Source of the DNA: Podospora pseudoanserina
Lineage: Eukaryota > Ascomycota > Sordariomycetes > Sordariales > Podosporaceae
Reading direction: 5' to 3'
Assembly (NCBI RefSeq): GCF_035222485.1
Contig: NC_085922.1
Span: 1,503,001-1,567,000 of the forward strand
Length of the DNA stretch: 64,000 nucleotides
Position numbers and translations under genes: made by a program. Below, in pieces: positions 49,067 through 61,075 of the stretch. How positions within the stretch are numbered: the first letter of the stretch is position 1; every line of letters begins with the position of its first letter. The notes below the pieces were generated by a model. It saw only the letters and a program-made list of their open reading frames with translations. It was not told the origin of the DNA and made no database searches.

Positions 49067-49470
49067 TCCTACGTTGGTGAAGATGAGTTTGGAGATGCAG
49101 GATGATACGTTTTAGGGTGTAAAAGGGGGGGGGGAGGGGTGGCAGGTGTCAATACAGTGGAGGGTCGAGATGGGGGGTAAAATAAGGGTCTGGATGTGGG
49201 ATGTGGTATGTGGTGTGTGGTATGTGGTGTGTGGGATGTGGTATGTGGGTGTATATACGTCGTGTTTTGCTGTATGAAAAAACTGAAGAGTGTATGTTGA
49301 GCCCAATTCTGTGCATCTATGCTCCTCTTTTGTTTCCCTTGCCATTACCCTACCCATCCTTCTCATGGTTGGTGTATCCCACCTCCTGTCCAGCTAACCA
49401 CCTCCCCTTTAATAAGAGACAGCTAGCAGATTGACCCTAAACCTTCGATTATCCTCACCGTTAAAGGGAG
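49067..49470. other. ASK1 3' region with GTGGTATGTG-type repeats
   Basis: About 400 bp between ASK1 and the convergent small gene. At 49199-49256 are alternating GTGGTATGTG and GTGTGTGGTATG units. Confidence 0.6.
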
Positions 49471-49795
49471 TCAAAACCCCATGTTGATCTGGTTCTTCAT
49501 CACTTGGCTTTTGCTTGCTGGCTTCCCGCCTGATGAGGAGCTCTTGGAGGACTTGGCTTGGGACTTGAGATAGGAGATGTCGGTGGTTGTGCTGGCTATG
49601 GAGGCTGTGTCATCGGAGGAGGAGGACTGTTGTGACTGAGACTGCTGCTGCTTGGCTTGGGCGTGGGCGGCTTTTTGGTCGGCCATGATTTGGGTGGCGT
49701 AGTTGCGGGGGTAGAGGGGGGAGTTGAAGGCTGGGTGAGGTTGTTAGTGGAGGGAGGGTGATGGGGCTGGGGGGGGGCTTACTGTTGGAGGACAT
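49471..49795 (-). CDS. Small Ser/Gln-rich protein, unrecognised (90 aa)
   Basis: I do not recognise the family. Exons 49795-49783 and 49730-49471 join at a canonical 52-nt intron (GTAAGC..CCCAG) and give 90 residues: MSSNTFNSPLYPRNYATQIM, then an Ala/Gln/Lys-rich stretch, a Ser-rich middle (SSSSDDTASIASTTTDISYL) and a basic end MKNQINMGF. No signal peptide, membrane segment or catalytic motif. The defined N-terminal motif, clean splice and intact frame argue for a real gene. A start at the internal Met (MADQKAAH) would remove the intron. Confidence 0.6.
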
Positions 49796-52190
49796 GGCGG
49801 TGGTTGTGGAAGTGAAGTTGGGAATGGTGTTGGTGAGAATAGCGGTGGTGGATGTGGTTGTGATGGTGATGGTTATGGTGGTGGTCACTGTATAAATGGT
49901 GAAAGCCGTTTTGAGTGGTGCGATGATAGTTGTGCAAGTGTATGTATGTGTGTGTGTGTGTGTGTCTGTGTGATTTTCTGCCTGGTGACAACCTGAGGAC
50001 AAAAAAGGGGCGTCCAACCCAGATCTTATATACACGACAGACAGGACAAGCTTTTCTAGTACCAGGTACGGCATACTTGAGAAAACAAGCATTGGTTACC
50101 TTACCAAGGACTGAAATCCTTCCCGTCAGCCCCATCCATCGTCCTGTAGTTGGTGAACCCTACGTAGCTGCCTACGCCGCTGCCACACACGTCCACACTA
50201 CCGATCCATGCTGTCGGTCCACCCGTGGAAAAGTGGCTTCGCAAGGCTGGTCGTAATCAACAGCCCGTTTGTAATCTGTGTGTGTGTGTGTGTGCAACGG
50301 TGGTGGACAGCATGCTAGTAGACAGACACAGAACACACACCGGTAAGTGAGTCACCCACCGCTCCGTTGGCTATAGGTAGTTCAGAAACTAGGATGAGAT
50401 GAGACGAAAAAGGAAAAGAAAAAAGAAGAAAAAAAGTGGGTTGCAGCGTGGTGTCAATGTGCATGCGTACACAGCCTACGTCAAACGGTTTTTTCGTACC
50501 ATTGTCACTTCTTGTTGGTGTACATACCAAGACAGGACGGCGTCACACCGGGCGATGGGTGTCGTGTGTGGTGGGCAGATAGATGCAAGTCAGAATGGGG
50601 GTAGCCGCGCGTGTAACAATGAGAAAAAAAATACGCCCTGTGTGACGGTGTGTCAGATTCTAGATTTTTTTTTAAAAGGTTTCTTCTTCTTGCAGATAGG
50701 CGGAGAGATCTATCGTGACTGTTCTATGGTGAGAAGTTGTGGCTGTGACTAGGTATGCCACCGCACCGCCAACCGGTTGATTAAGGTATGGGAATAGCAG
50801 TGCCAGAAGGGTTGTAAATACACCAACGGCCCCTTTTCATTTCTCACCGTTGTTCTGCAAAAAATAACGACATCATCAGAAAATTTCTCAAGGTCTGTTG
50901 GACATACGTCGTGTCGTCGTCAACATGTATCTGGATGCCTGATATCAATACCACCAGACCCCGGCGACTTTTCTCGCTCTTGATGCAGCCCTTGCTTGCG
51001 TCTTCACCTTCGGACTTTGTCTAGAAATCTGCACGGTCCTTCTTATCAGCATGACCTTTCTGTTTAAGTGCCGGTGCTGCTGGGTAGCATTCATAGCAAA
51101 GAAACACCAAAACCTTGTTTACTAAGACAGAAAGAAGTCGTTGCCTGTTGCGTAAGGCTGTTGTTTCCTGACCCGTGAGGCTTGCGTGTGCTCAACATGC
51201 TGAAGGTTAGGGGTGGTGGTGAGAGGCCAAATTAGGCAGGTGGTTGAGAACGACAGACGATAGTTCTGCCCAGCTAGGCGCCGCGTGAGTAATCCAGACA
51301 GGAACGTCGAGGTGATGGCGTCGAGGCCGGGCCGTACATTTCTTTACTCAATAGTGCCAATTCGGCTTTCCCAGCTTCCTCCATCGTTACCATGTATGTT
51401 CTGAACAATCCAAGTCATGTTATGGTCTATGTATGGTATTTCCCACCCTCTCTAGAACGGGCTTAGCATACATTCTTCGCAGAATGTCAAGAGGAAGTAG
51501 CATCACATGTCTAGAAACAGAAAAAATTCTTTCCTGTGTCGAGTGTTGAACAAGCACAAAAAAATGACCTTGTGGTTCTATAGGTTGGACGACCGGTTGT
51601 CAAATAGTTGCACTTACACCATTTTCTTGACTACTGAGGTGATCAAGCCATGCGCTAACAGTTTAGTGCGAGATCAACACCTCCAGCTGCTAAGATGACA
51701 AGAAAACCCCCCGTCTCTTGTCCCTGCCAGGGGAGATCTCGTGAGCCTATACGGGGTGACGGGCAGATGACTTGGTGATACGGCATCAGATATCTCCCGG
51801 TGATGTACAGAAAATCAGAGCTCTCTGCGCCTGTTGACAGTCCCGACACCGGACTGTGATATGCGTTGGTGGTGGCACAATGGAGCTGTCATCGGCCATT
51901 GTCAAATCAGACGAGGCCAAAGCTCCTGCCCTGTCACACTCGCAGCTATCATCCCAAGTTTGCCGTTGGCAGTTGTCTTGTTGACTTTCTCAGGGGCGTC
52001 AGTACGTCGTTTGTTGTCCACCCAACCAGAGCCTCGTAGAAAACGAAATTTGGATACGCGTATGGAATAGAAACCGTCTCGGCGACGACAATGACGTCCT
52101 TCTGGAAGCATTGACATGTTTCATTCGGGGTCCCCCGCAAATTGGCGTCTAGCTCGTCTGTGCCCGAAGCTCCATCAAGCTTACCAATTC

Positions 52191-52225
<35 letters not shown>

Positions 52226-52983
52226 TTCTGGTGGTTCAAAAGCGAATTACAAAACCAATTCAGCAATTCGGAAAAACGCGGCCGGCTTGGCCTCCCGGAT
52301 AAAGACGTTAGTAGTCTAGTAGCTTTGACTTGGTATTCTTGACCTTGCCTCGATAGGAAAGCCAGAAAAGACATCCCTGGAAGATCGTCGACATAGGAAA
52401 AAACAACAGCCCACGATGTGCTGTCGCTTTGGACACAGGGGAGAGAGTGCCAGTGTCGTGGTCGCTGTCCCAGCAGTTTGGATAGTGTCACAGGAGTCCA
52501 CTAGATATCTCAGGGCAAATACATCTCGCGCCGTTCGGGTTTGTCTGTTACTCGCGTGGTGGTGGTTTGTTGACAGAATGGTTCAACATGAGATGAATCC
52601 CCACTTCCAACGCGACTGAACTGAGATATCCAGGCGCTAACGCAGGGACTCAGGGCTTTGCTTGGCGGGTTCGATAGGATCAACGGCCGATTTCTGAAAG
52701 ATTGGGTATTTTTTATTTTTATTTTTTTTGCGCCAGCGCCAGCAACAGAAAGGTGGGCAACAGGCGAGCCACTCGAAATCTCTGTGCATTCCCGGCCTTC
52801 CGGGATGTCCACAGGCCCCGTTCGACCAGGGCCCACACGGCCCTCGCTCTAGCATTTCTAGTCGGCCTGCTCCCGCCATCGTCTTTTCCATCGCCTTTGG
52901 CTTTTGTTGGTGCTGTCAACAGCTTCACCGCGCGCGCTACTCACCGAGGCACGCCGAAAACACACGCCGCCCGACCGCCCGCC
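49796..52983. other. 3.2-kb gene-free region upstream of ERG5
   Basis: The longest gene-free stretch of the window. Has (TG)n tracts at 49947-49965 and 50277-50294 and a (GA)n tract at 52195-52223. No conserved frame, RNA gene or element terminus seen. The last few hundred bases are probably the ERG5 promoter and 5' UTR. Confidence 0.45.
52195..52223 (+). repeat. (GA)n microsatellite
   Basis: About 14 perfect GA units in the region upstream of ERG5. Confidence 0.95.
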
Positions 52984-54654
52984 ATGGCCACCAATGCGAC
53001 AAGCTTCACGTCGCCTCTGGCGACTATCAAGTATGGTGCCGTCCCAGTGCCACCACAGCTCGAGTATGTCTTCGAGATAGTCGCCAATGCGAGTGTCTGG
53101 CAGATCCTCGTCACACTTCTCGCGCTTGCCGTTGTCTATGACCAGAGTATGTGACCATATGTGGCCTATTTGCCCTCAGTTGCACTCTGCTAACATGTCC
53201 CCCTCTTTCTTCAAGTCCGGTATATCCTCAACAAGGGTACCATCGTGGGTCCCGCCATGAAGGTTCCCTTCATCGGCCCCTTCCTCGAATCTGTCAACCC
53301 CAAGTTTGAGGAGTACCACGCGAAATGGCTGTCGGGTCCCCTGAGCTGTGTTTCCGTCTTCCACAAGTTTGTCGTCATCGCCTCGACCCGCGACATGGCC
53401 CGCAAGGTGTTCAACTCGCCCGCCTTCGTCAAGCCCTGCGTCGTCGATGTCGCTCACAAGCTTCTCGGTGCCGACAACTGGGTTTTCCTCGACGGCAAGG
53501 CCCACGTTGACTTCCGCAAGGGTCTCAACGGCCTCTTCACCCGTCGCGCCCTCGAGATCTACCTCCCCGGCCAGGAGGAGGTGTACAACCGCTACTTCAA
53601 GTCCTTTGTCGATATCTCCAAAGCCGCCAACTTCAAGCCCGTCCCCTGGATGACCCAGTTCCGCGAGATCATCACGGCCGTCTCCTGCCGCACCTTTGTC
53701 GGCCACTACCTCGGCGACGAGGCCGTCAAGAAGATCGCCGACGACTACTACCTCATCACCGAGGCCCTCGAGCTCGTCAACTTCCCCATCATCATCCCCT
53801 TCACCAAGACCTGGTACGGCAAGAAGGCCGCCGATATGGTCCTCGCCGAGTTCGCCCGTTGCGCCGCCAAGTCCAAGATCCGGATGGCCGCCGGCGGCGA
53901 GCCCAACTGCATCATGGACGCCTGGGTTGTCGAGATGATTGCCTCCAAGAAGTGGCGCGACGCCGAGGAGGCCGGCAACACCGAGGGTCTCACCAAGCCG
54001 ACTCATGTCCTTCGCGATTTCACCGATTACGAAATCGCCCAAACCGTCTTCACCTTCTTGTTCGCCTCCCAGGATGCCACCTCTTCTGCCGCCACCTGGC
54101 TCTTCCAGATCATGGCCCAACGCCCTGACGTCCTCGACCGCGTCCGCGCTGAGAACCTTGCTACCCGCAACGGAAACCCCAACGCCCCTGTTAACCTTGA
54201 GCAGCTCGAGTCCATGACTTACACCCGCGCTGTGGTCAGAGAGCTCCTCCGCTACCGCCCACCAGTGCTCATGGTTCCTTATGTCGCCAAGAAGCCCTTC
54301 CCCATCACTGACACGTACACTGCGCCCAAGGGCTCAATGGTCATCCCGTCGACGTACCTCGCTCTTCGCGACCCAGAAGTCTATCAAAACCCCGATGTCT
54401 TTGACCCCGAGAGGTACTACACCGGCGACGCCGAGGTCAAGGGCGCAAAGAACTACCTCGTGTTCGGCACAGGTCCTCATTACTGCATTGGTCAGCATTA
54501 CGCCCAGATGAATCTTTGTCTCTTCTTGGGGAAGGCGAGTCTGCAGTTGGAGTGGGAGCACCATGCCACGCCTTTGAGTGAGGAGATTCAGGTTTTTGCG
54601 ACGATTTTCCCCAAGGATCATTGCCCGCTTGTGTTTAAGGAGAGGAAATGGTAG
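52984..54654 (+). CDS. erg5: Sterol C-22 desaturase, cytochrome P450 61
   Basis: Introduces the C22-23 double bond in late ergosterol synthesis at the ER membrane. Exons 52984-53146 and 53216-54654 give 533 residues. An N-terminal membrane helix (VWQILVTLLALAVVYDQ) is followed by ILNKGTIVGPAMKVPFIGPF. The I-helix region is FTFLFASQDATSSAATWLFQ, the ExxR motif is in RAVVRELLRYRP, and the heme loop is FGTGPHYCIGQ with Cys near 478. KPTHVLRDFTDYEIAQTVF and DPERYYTGDAEVKGAKNYL mark it as CYP61 rather than CYP51. The frame is open 94 codons upstream to 52702, but CCGCCATGGCC at 52984 is the better start. Confidence 0.96.
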
Positions 54655-55421
54655 AGGGGGATGTGTGTAGATATGAAAGGGTTAATTATAGTAAGAGGAT
54701 GAATGATATGAAACACAACCTATCAGTGATGATGAAAATAATGGAAAGGAGGGAAAGGGAGGGAGGATAAGGGGGGTAATGGATGGATGGGATAAAGTTG
54801 TAATGTTTAGTTTTTTTGTTTTTTTAGGGTAGGAAGGGCGGGAGGTGCGAATAAGTTTTTTTTCTTGGATAAGATATGTGATTGTATCGAGTTTTATGGA
54901 CCGTCACTGAACGGCACAGCGGAGGGTTTTGTTTCGTTGGGGTCGTGGGTAATGCTCATGTGTTGTGTACTCCTTCGGAGATGGGTAGCCAATGACAGAG
55001 AGGGTGGTGAGATTCGGGATGCGAGCTGTTGTTGTGAATGGAGTCTGAGTCCGAGGTGTATCATTCGTTGAGGAGGATGAAGAAGCTCTCGGAGCGTTCG
55101 GAAGCCAAATGTGGTTGAGATAATGCCCCCATATAGGTAGAACAAGATGCACACCCCGTCGAATTCAGCCTTATGACATTCAACCGTTTCCGTACCCGTT
55201 GAAGGGCCGCAAGCTCAACAACGGCCCTCGGCGGCGGTTCGCAAAATGACGACGTTGGGTGGGGCAATTGCTAGCTTCGACTTGAACCTCACTTTCTTCA
55301 ACCTCTCATGTCCCTCACCTTTGAGAGCTTCATCCCCCTTCTCACTAGCCCCTTAAATCACCCCCATCTTAAAACACTCAATTCCACTCCCATAACAGCC
55401 CCCAACTGAACCCCTATCAAA
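54655..55421. other. ERG5-rhodanese spacer
   Basis: About 770 bp between tandem genes. AT-richer 3' UTR of ERG5 followed by a C-rich probable promoter. No gene seen. Confidence 0.4.
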
Positions 55422-56073
55422 ATGGCCTCCCGCCGCCTCCTAACCCTCCTCCCCCGAGCCGCCGCCCTCCCCTCCCCAGCAACCCGTCCCATTATCGCGA
55501 CGACGAGATTGATCAATTCTCGTCAATACCACGACTCCCAAACCCAAACCCTCCAAGGCCCCCTCTACAAACACCTCACAACCACCTCCAAACCCTCCCC
55601 CACCCTCCAAAAAAGAGCCTATTCTTCCGACCCACCAGCCGGCGACAACCACCCCTCCAAAATCTACGACTTCTCCTCCCTCCAGAAACTAATCTCAAAC
55701 CCGTCGCCCAAAGTGACAATAATCGGTACTACTTTTCCTCCCCCCCCCTTTTCTTACCACACCTTTTACTGACGGCAAAACAGACTCCCGCGAACCAGGC
55801 GAACTCCAACAAACAGGCCACATCCCCTCAGCAATCAACATCCCCGTTACCACCTCCCCCGACTCATTCTTCATCTCCCCCGAAGAATTCGAAGACCGGT
55901 TCGGGTTCCCCCGTCCCGCCAAAGACCAGGAACTTATCTTTTATTGCAAGGCTGGGGTCCGGAGTCGAGCGGCGGCTCAGCTCGCCAAGCAGGCTGGGTG
56001 GGAGAAGGTGGGGGAATATCCGGGTAGTTGGTTGGATTGGTTTGAGAAGGGGGGTGCGGTTGAGAGATCATGA
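55422..56073 (+). CDS. Mitochondrial single-domain rhodanese (sulfurtransferase)
   Basis: Probable thiosulfate:cyanide sulfurtransferase-like protein. Exons 55422-55725 and 55784-56073 give 197 residues. The N-terminus MASRRLLTLLPRAAAL is Arg-rich without acids, as in a mitochondrial targeting peptide, and the low-complexity lead runs to about residue 80. The rhodanese domain has the DSREPGELQQTGHIPSAINI motif, a CH2-like active loop YCKAGVRSRAAAQLA with catalytic Cys, and the end GWEKVGEYPGSWLDW. The splice joins TII to DSREPGE at the conserved Asp. Confidence 0.92.
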
Positions 56074-56402
56074 TTGGGATGTAAAGGGAGCAGGCAAGAG
56101 GAAAGGGTGAAGGAGCGGGCGGAGAAGGAAGCGATGGGCAAAATAAAGCGTCCATGTAGACATGAAAATATGCATGGCAACATGCAAGCACCATATAAGC
56201 CGGTGTGTAGAGAGTTGTTGAAAAACAAAGCTTGATATCACAATGCCATACTCGTACAACCCTAACCAAGCACGCCTAACCTTGGACAATGATAATTCCA
56301 TGACTTTTTCGCCTGTGAACGCCCATTAAACCCATCTCGCACACTTCAAACTGACCTCACCCCAGTTCCAATACCTCTTCACCACTCTCTCCCCCGTTTC
56401 CC
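56074..56402. other. Convergent 3' spacer
   Basis: About 330 bp between the rhodanese and Yip1-family genes; presumed 3' UTRs only. Confidence 0.4.
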
Positions 56403-57408
56403 TTAGAAAAACATGGCCTGTTTATCCCCCCCATCCCCATCCCCACCCCCCGTCCCAGGCCCCGTCTCCTCCTTCCCCCCAGGCAGCGGGCTCCCATGCG
56501 CAAAAAACAGCACCTTGATCGCAATCGCCAACCCAAAGTGCAACGCCACCACCGCCACCAGCAACACCTTGCTGGTCTGCCTGTCGGTCGCGCTGAGGAC
56601 AGGATACAAATTCCTCAACAAAAACGCCACACTAACCCCAAACCCAACCCCCACAAACACCCAGTTCAAAATCTTGATCGGCGACCAGCTCACGAGCGCG
56701 ACAGGAATCCAAATCAAGTTCGAATACCCATACAACGCCCAGCACTCCAAAAGATTAGCCGACTCGGACCCAAAGTACCTCAGCGCAAGATACAGAACCA
56801 CCGGGATGAAGGTCGTGTACCCGTAAACCAACCCAGCGGCGCCTATCGTTCGTCAGGTTAGCATCCTTCTCAATACCACCATATATCATATCAAAAAACA
56901 TACCAGACAACAACCGAAAGTCATACGCAAAATTCCCCCTCCCCGTACTAGCCAGATAATCACTTATCGTCCCGCCCAAAAACAAAATCAACACCACCGT
57001 CGTCGCGATCCAAAACGGCCCGTACAAATCCGGGTTTCCCTCCAACACATCTAGGAAATTAGCCCGCGGGAACAGCGCAGCCCAGCACCGCTGCAAAACA
57101 CTCGTCGTGTCCACGTCAAAGAACTGGGAGTAGAACCCAAGCGTCCAGATCAGCTTTTTTCCTCCACTTTGCCCCCCCCCGGAGGAGGAGGCTGTAGCTG
57201 GGAGGGGCAAACCAGATGGTTTGTTCAGGTTCGTTGTGGAGGAAAAATTGGACTGATGGAACTCGAGGTCTTCGCGGAGGTCTGTGTGGCCTAGGTCGCC
57301 CTGGGGGAGAAAAAGGTCAGTATAGGGGAGGGAAAGGGAAAGGAAGGGGGGAGAGATGAGTACTTCATCGTCTACGTCTACGACGGCGTCGTAGCCTGAG
57401 CGGGACAT
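56403..57408 (-). CDS. Yip1-domain membrane protein (YIPF1/2 type)
   Basis: Multi-pass Golgi/endosome membrane protein of the Yip1 family, linked to Rab/Ypt-dependent traffic. Exons 57408-57364, 57300-56904 and 56842-56403 give 293 residues. The cytosolic N-terminus has an acidic start (MSRSGYDAVVDVDDEGDLGH). Next comes LGFYSQFFDVDTTSVLQRCW, then about five hydrophobic helices including LYGPFWIATTVVLILFLGG, RLLSGAAGLVYGYTTFIPVV and LECWALYGYSNLIWIPVAL. The family motifs DLYGPFW and YGYS are present. The C-terminus is Gly-rich (GPGTGGGDGDGGD) and ends AMFF. Confidence 0.9.
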
Positions 57409-57945
57409 GTTGTCCTTTCGGGCAGAGGTGTTTGGAAACTGGAGAAGAGGAATCGATCCAGTGCGTATTTGTGTGATCAGGTTTCAAACTGGCGCAAAGG
57501 TGTTCGTTGTTGGAGCTACTGATGCTGCTCAATCTGGAAACGTTGAAGCTTTCAACTGGCGAGTGACAGCTTGCGATTGCGTTGCGTGGACACAGCGCCA
57601 ATCTGAGCTCACACCCTGATGGCCGCCCGCTGTCTTGGCACTGTCACCCTGCAGCGGCCAGCAGTCATGACATAAGCTTGCGCACGTGCCTTTATGTCAA
57701 GAGCTCTCTCTGGCCTCTCAAGTCACGATATGTACAGAATCAAGACAAAACGATACAAAATCAGAGCCCACGTCATGTCATGAATTGATGGTCAGGAGTC
57801 TTAAGCTATGGTCATCCGGAATGTACAGCCATATTTGGTCGCCGTAAAAACCAACCCCCCTGCCAACCCAGTCGCGCAGAACGATACCCATGCCGAGAAA
57901 AAACCAAAAGACGCCAGACGACCTTGACCGATGAAGTGAAATCGC
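57409..57945. other. Spacer between Yip1-family gene and ubiquitin-RPL40
   Basis: About 540 bp: promoter of the Yip1-family gene and 3' UTR of the ribosomal fusion gene, both on the minus strand. No other feature. Confidence 0.4.
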
Positions 57946-58690
<745 letters not shown>

Positions 58691-59226
58691 CTTGACCGAT
58701 TCCCACGAAGCTGGCTGATGAGGTTGACGAGAGAGTTCCAAGTGGAAGCGTAAATTTTGGTGGGGGTAAGAATCGCCTGCAGAACTGGGACCTAGGGCTC
58801 GCCGCCGGATATTTTAGGCAAACTTTGTGGGCCGGTCCGTGCGCACACCTTTCGCTCTGCAGCTTTCCGCACTGTGGGGCATCATCCGCCCGTCACTTGG
58901 CAGGGGTGCTCTCTTGTCACACTGAACCTGCTCTTGGTGAGCAGTCTCGCGGTAGACTGAGACTACAACGCCCTCTTCAGGTGTTTCAGGGCCCATCAAC
59001 TCTCTCAAAAGGACTATTAGATGTATTTAAAGACCTTTCAACTACCCCTAAAGGCCTATAATCAACATTTAGCATCTTTAAAGGCTTATTAACTGTCTTA
59101 TAAAGCATACCAACTATTTTGGAAGGCATATGGATTACCTTTCAAGGCCTCAAGCACGCGTCTGAGATGTAGATAGGAAATGGGTATCACATTGCTCTAC
59201 ACAAACAATCCTCTAAAATACCAAGT
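58691..59226. other. Spacer holding the first 21-bp minisatellite
   Basis: About 535 bp between ubiquitin-RPL40 and RRN7. The half nearest RRN7 is AT-rich and made of degenerate 21-bp units (see repeat entry). Confidence 0.6.
59008..59155 (+). repeat. Degenerate 21-bp minisatellite, copy A
   Basis: About seven units related to AAGGCYTATTAACTRTCTT, read on the plus strand; consecutive 21-nt periods start near 59079, 59100, 59121 and 59142. Related in inverted orientation to the array at 61340-61600. Confidence 0.8.
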
Positions 59227-61075
59227 TTACTCCCCCCGATCTATCCACTCACCGATCCCCGATTCATGCTTGATCTGCTTCTTCTCCATTCTTTGCCAGT
59301 TATACAGCAACTGGTCCAGACTGTACACAGCCCTTACCAACTCCTCCAAACCCATGCCGGAAATGTCCGCAACAACCTCGTAGAACCTCTTTGCGTGCCC
59401 CTCAAGCTCCTCCACAAACCTATACTCTCGATAATCAGAACCGACCCTTTTCGTCTTGATCGCACCACCACCACCAGTTCTTGTCCTCGCGTCCAGCTGT
59501 GGCTTGATCAACTGCATGGCCTTCCCGACCCTTTGTAACCGCGCCTCAGTCTCGTCCTCAGTCGGCCCTTGCACTCTAGGCACAGGCGGAATCCTTTCGA
59601 GAGGAAATAGACGGTCGATTTCCGTTTCATTGGTGGGGTTCTTCTCAATTTGCGTGTCTTGAAACCAGTTCAGTAGTTCGGTGATATCCTTCTTGTCCAT
59701 GGTCCAAATTTTCTGGGGGTTCGTGCCCTCGAATTCCAACATCGGTGGCTTCTTGTCTTCGTGATTGGCGAATTCCTGTTCCCAGACTTTCCAGTTCATC
59801 TTCATGGATAAGACGTCGTTGTGATCGCGCGGGTGTCGGTCGATGGAATCGAGGGGGTAGAGGTATTTCGTTGCCACGACTAAAGCTGCCGTTAATAGGA
59901 CGTCTGGGATGTCGAGAAGAGTATGTCGCTCGTGGTTTGTCTCTCTGGTCGGGAAAGAGTAACGTAGCTGGAGTAATTCGCAGATGTTTTGTGCGTATGG
60001 GTGAACGTCCGCTATCCCCAGTCAGCACAGTCTCTAGAACAACCTATGAAGACACTTACCCGGAAGAGCCAAATCCTTGATACTCAAAAACAGCAACGGC
60101 GGCACCGCCACAGCCGGAAAAATCAACCCATGATTCTCCTTATACCCTATCAGCAACCCCATAACTCTCTTATGAAGCTCTCCTCCCTTGAATTTGACAT
60201 ATCTCGTCAACAAGCTCTGATGAGCCCAAATCGGCAGCCGGTCCTTCCACTCCTTGGGTATGTAATCAATCTGCCCCCCCCCCCCGTCAGCATTTTGTTT
60301 CCTTCCTATCCTCCAAAAGACAACTCACCGCCGACAAAAACGGCATCCACCCATTCCTCGCCCACCTCCAAACATCCCCCACCCTCACCGGCTCCCCCCC
60401 TCATCACACACCCCAAATAAACCAACCCCAACGTATCCATCACCCCGGCAAATCCCACAACTCACTCCCCAATCCCTCCTCCTATTTCCCCTTTCCCCCT
60501 CCCTCTCCGTCTGGCTACTAAACATCATCAACCCCCCTTCTTCCTCCTCCCCCTCATCCGCACTAACCCCCCCCTCCTCCGTTTCTTCCTCCTCTCCCCA
60601 GCCTCCCACTCCCAGCCTCCTCCCTCTTTTTCTCAATTCCCTTAAACCCCCCAACCCTCAGCAACCACAAATCCCTCACCACCCCCTCCAACTCCCCATT
60701 TAACCTCTTCTCTTTAATCAACCACCTCAACTGCTTCCTCAAAATAAGCTGCAAGCACTCCAAATACAACTTCCTCCCCTCATTCCCACTCAACTGCTGC
60801 TTAGGCTTCTCCCTCTTCTCCTTCTTCACCGTCAGCGTCTTGCCCATGGACCCGAACCCGTCGCCTTCTTGATCAACGTCGAATTGTACATAACCCTGGG
60901 GGCGCTGGGGTTAGCATATAACAATTGACTTGCAGAGGAGAGAGGACAGACAAACCTCAACCCGATGCCCATTCTGGCAAAACCTCATCCCGTTATCCAG
61001 ATACCACTTTTTCGCGGGGCACTCCGAGCATGTCTGCCCCGAGGGAAAGCGGTGGTGTTTTCGCGGCGGGACCAT
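59227..61075 (-). CDS. rrn7: RRN7, RNA polymerase I core factor subunit (TAF1B family), centre frame-disturbed
   Basis: Subunit of the Pol I core factor that recruits polymerase to rDNA promoters. Exons 61075-60956, 60895-60329, 60270-60060 and 60011-59227 sum to 561 codons including the stop. The zinc ribbon is at the start: CSECPAKKWYLDNGMRFCQN, then GH. Next is QLILRKQLRWLIKEKRLNGE. The cyclin-like part has WKDRLPIWAHQSLLTRYVKF, LPADVHPYAQNICELLQL and LLTAALVVATKYLYPLDSID. In exon 2, between about 60620 and 60395, expected pieces (MMFSSQTERE; GSELWDLPG; VMDTLGLVYLGCVMRG; EPVRVGDVWRWARNGWMPFL) lie in different frames, with shifts in G runs that cancel out overall. Confidence 0.88.

Noticed and set aside
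52702-52983. 94-codon in-frame extension of ERG5
   Set aside because: Family proteins begin near MATN, the ATG at 52984 has a strong context, and the upstream translation is low-complexity and unlike any P450 N-terminus.
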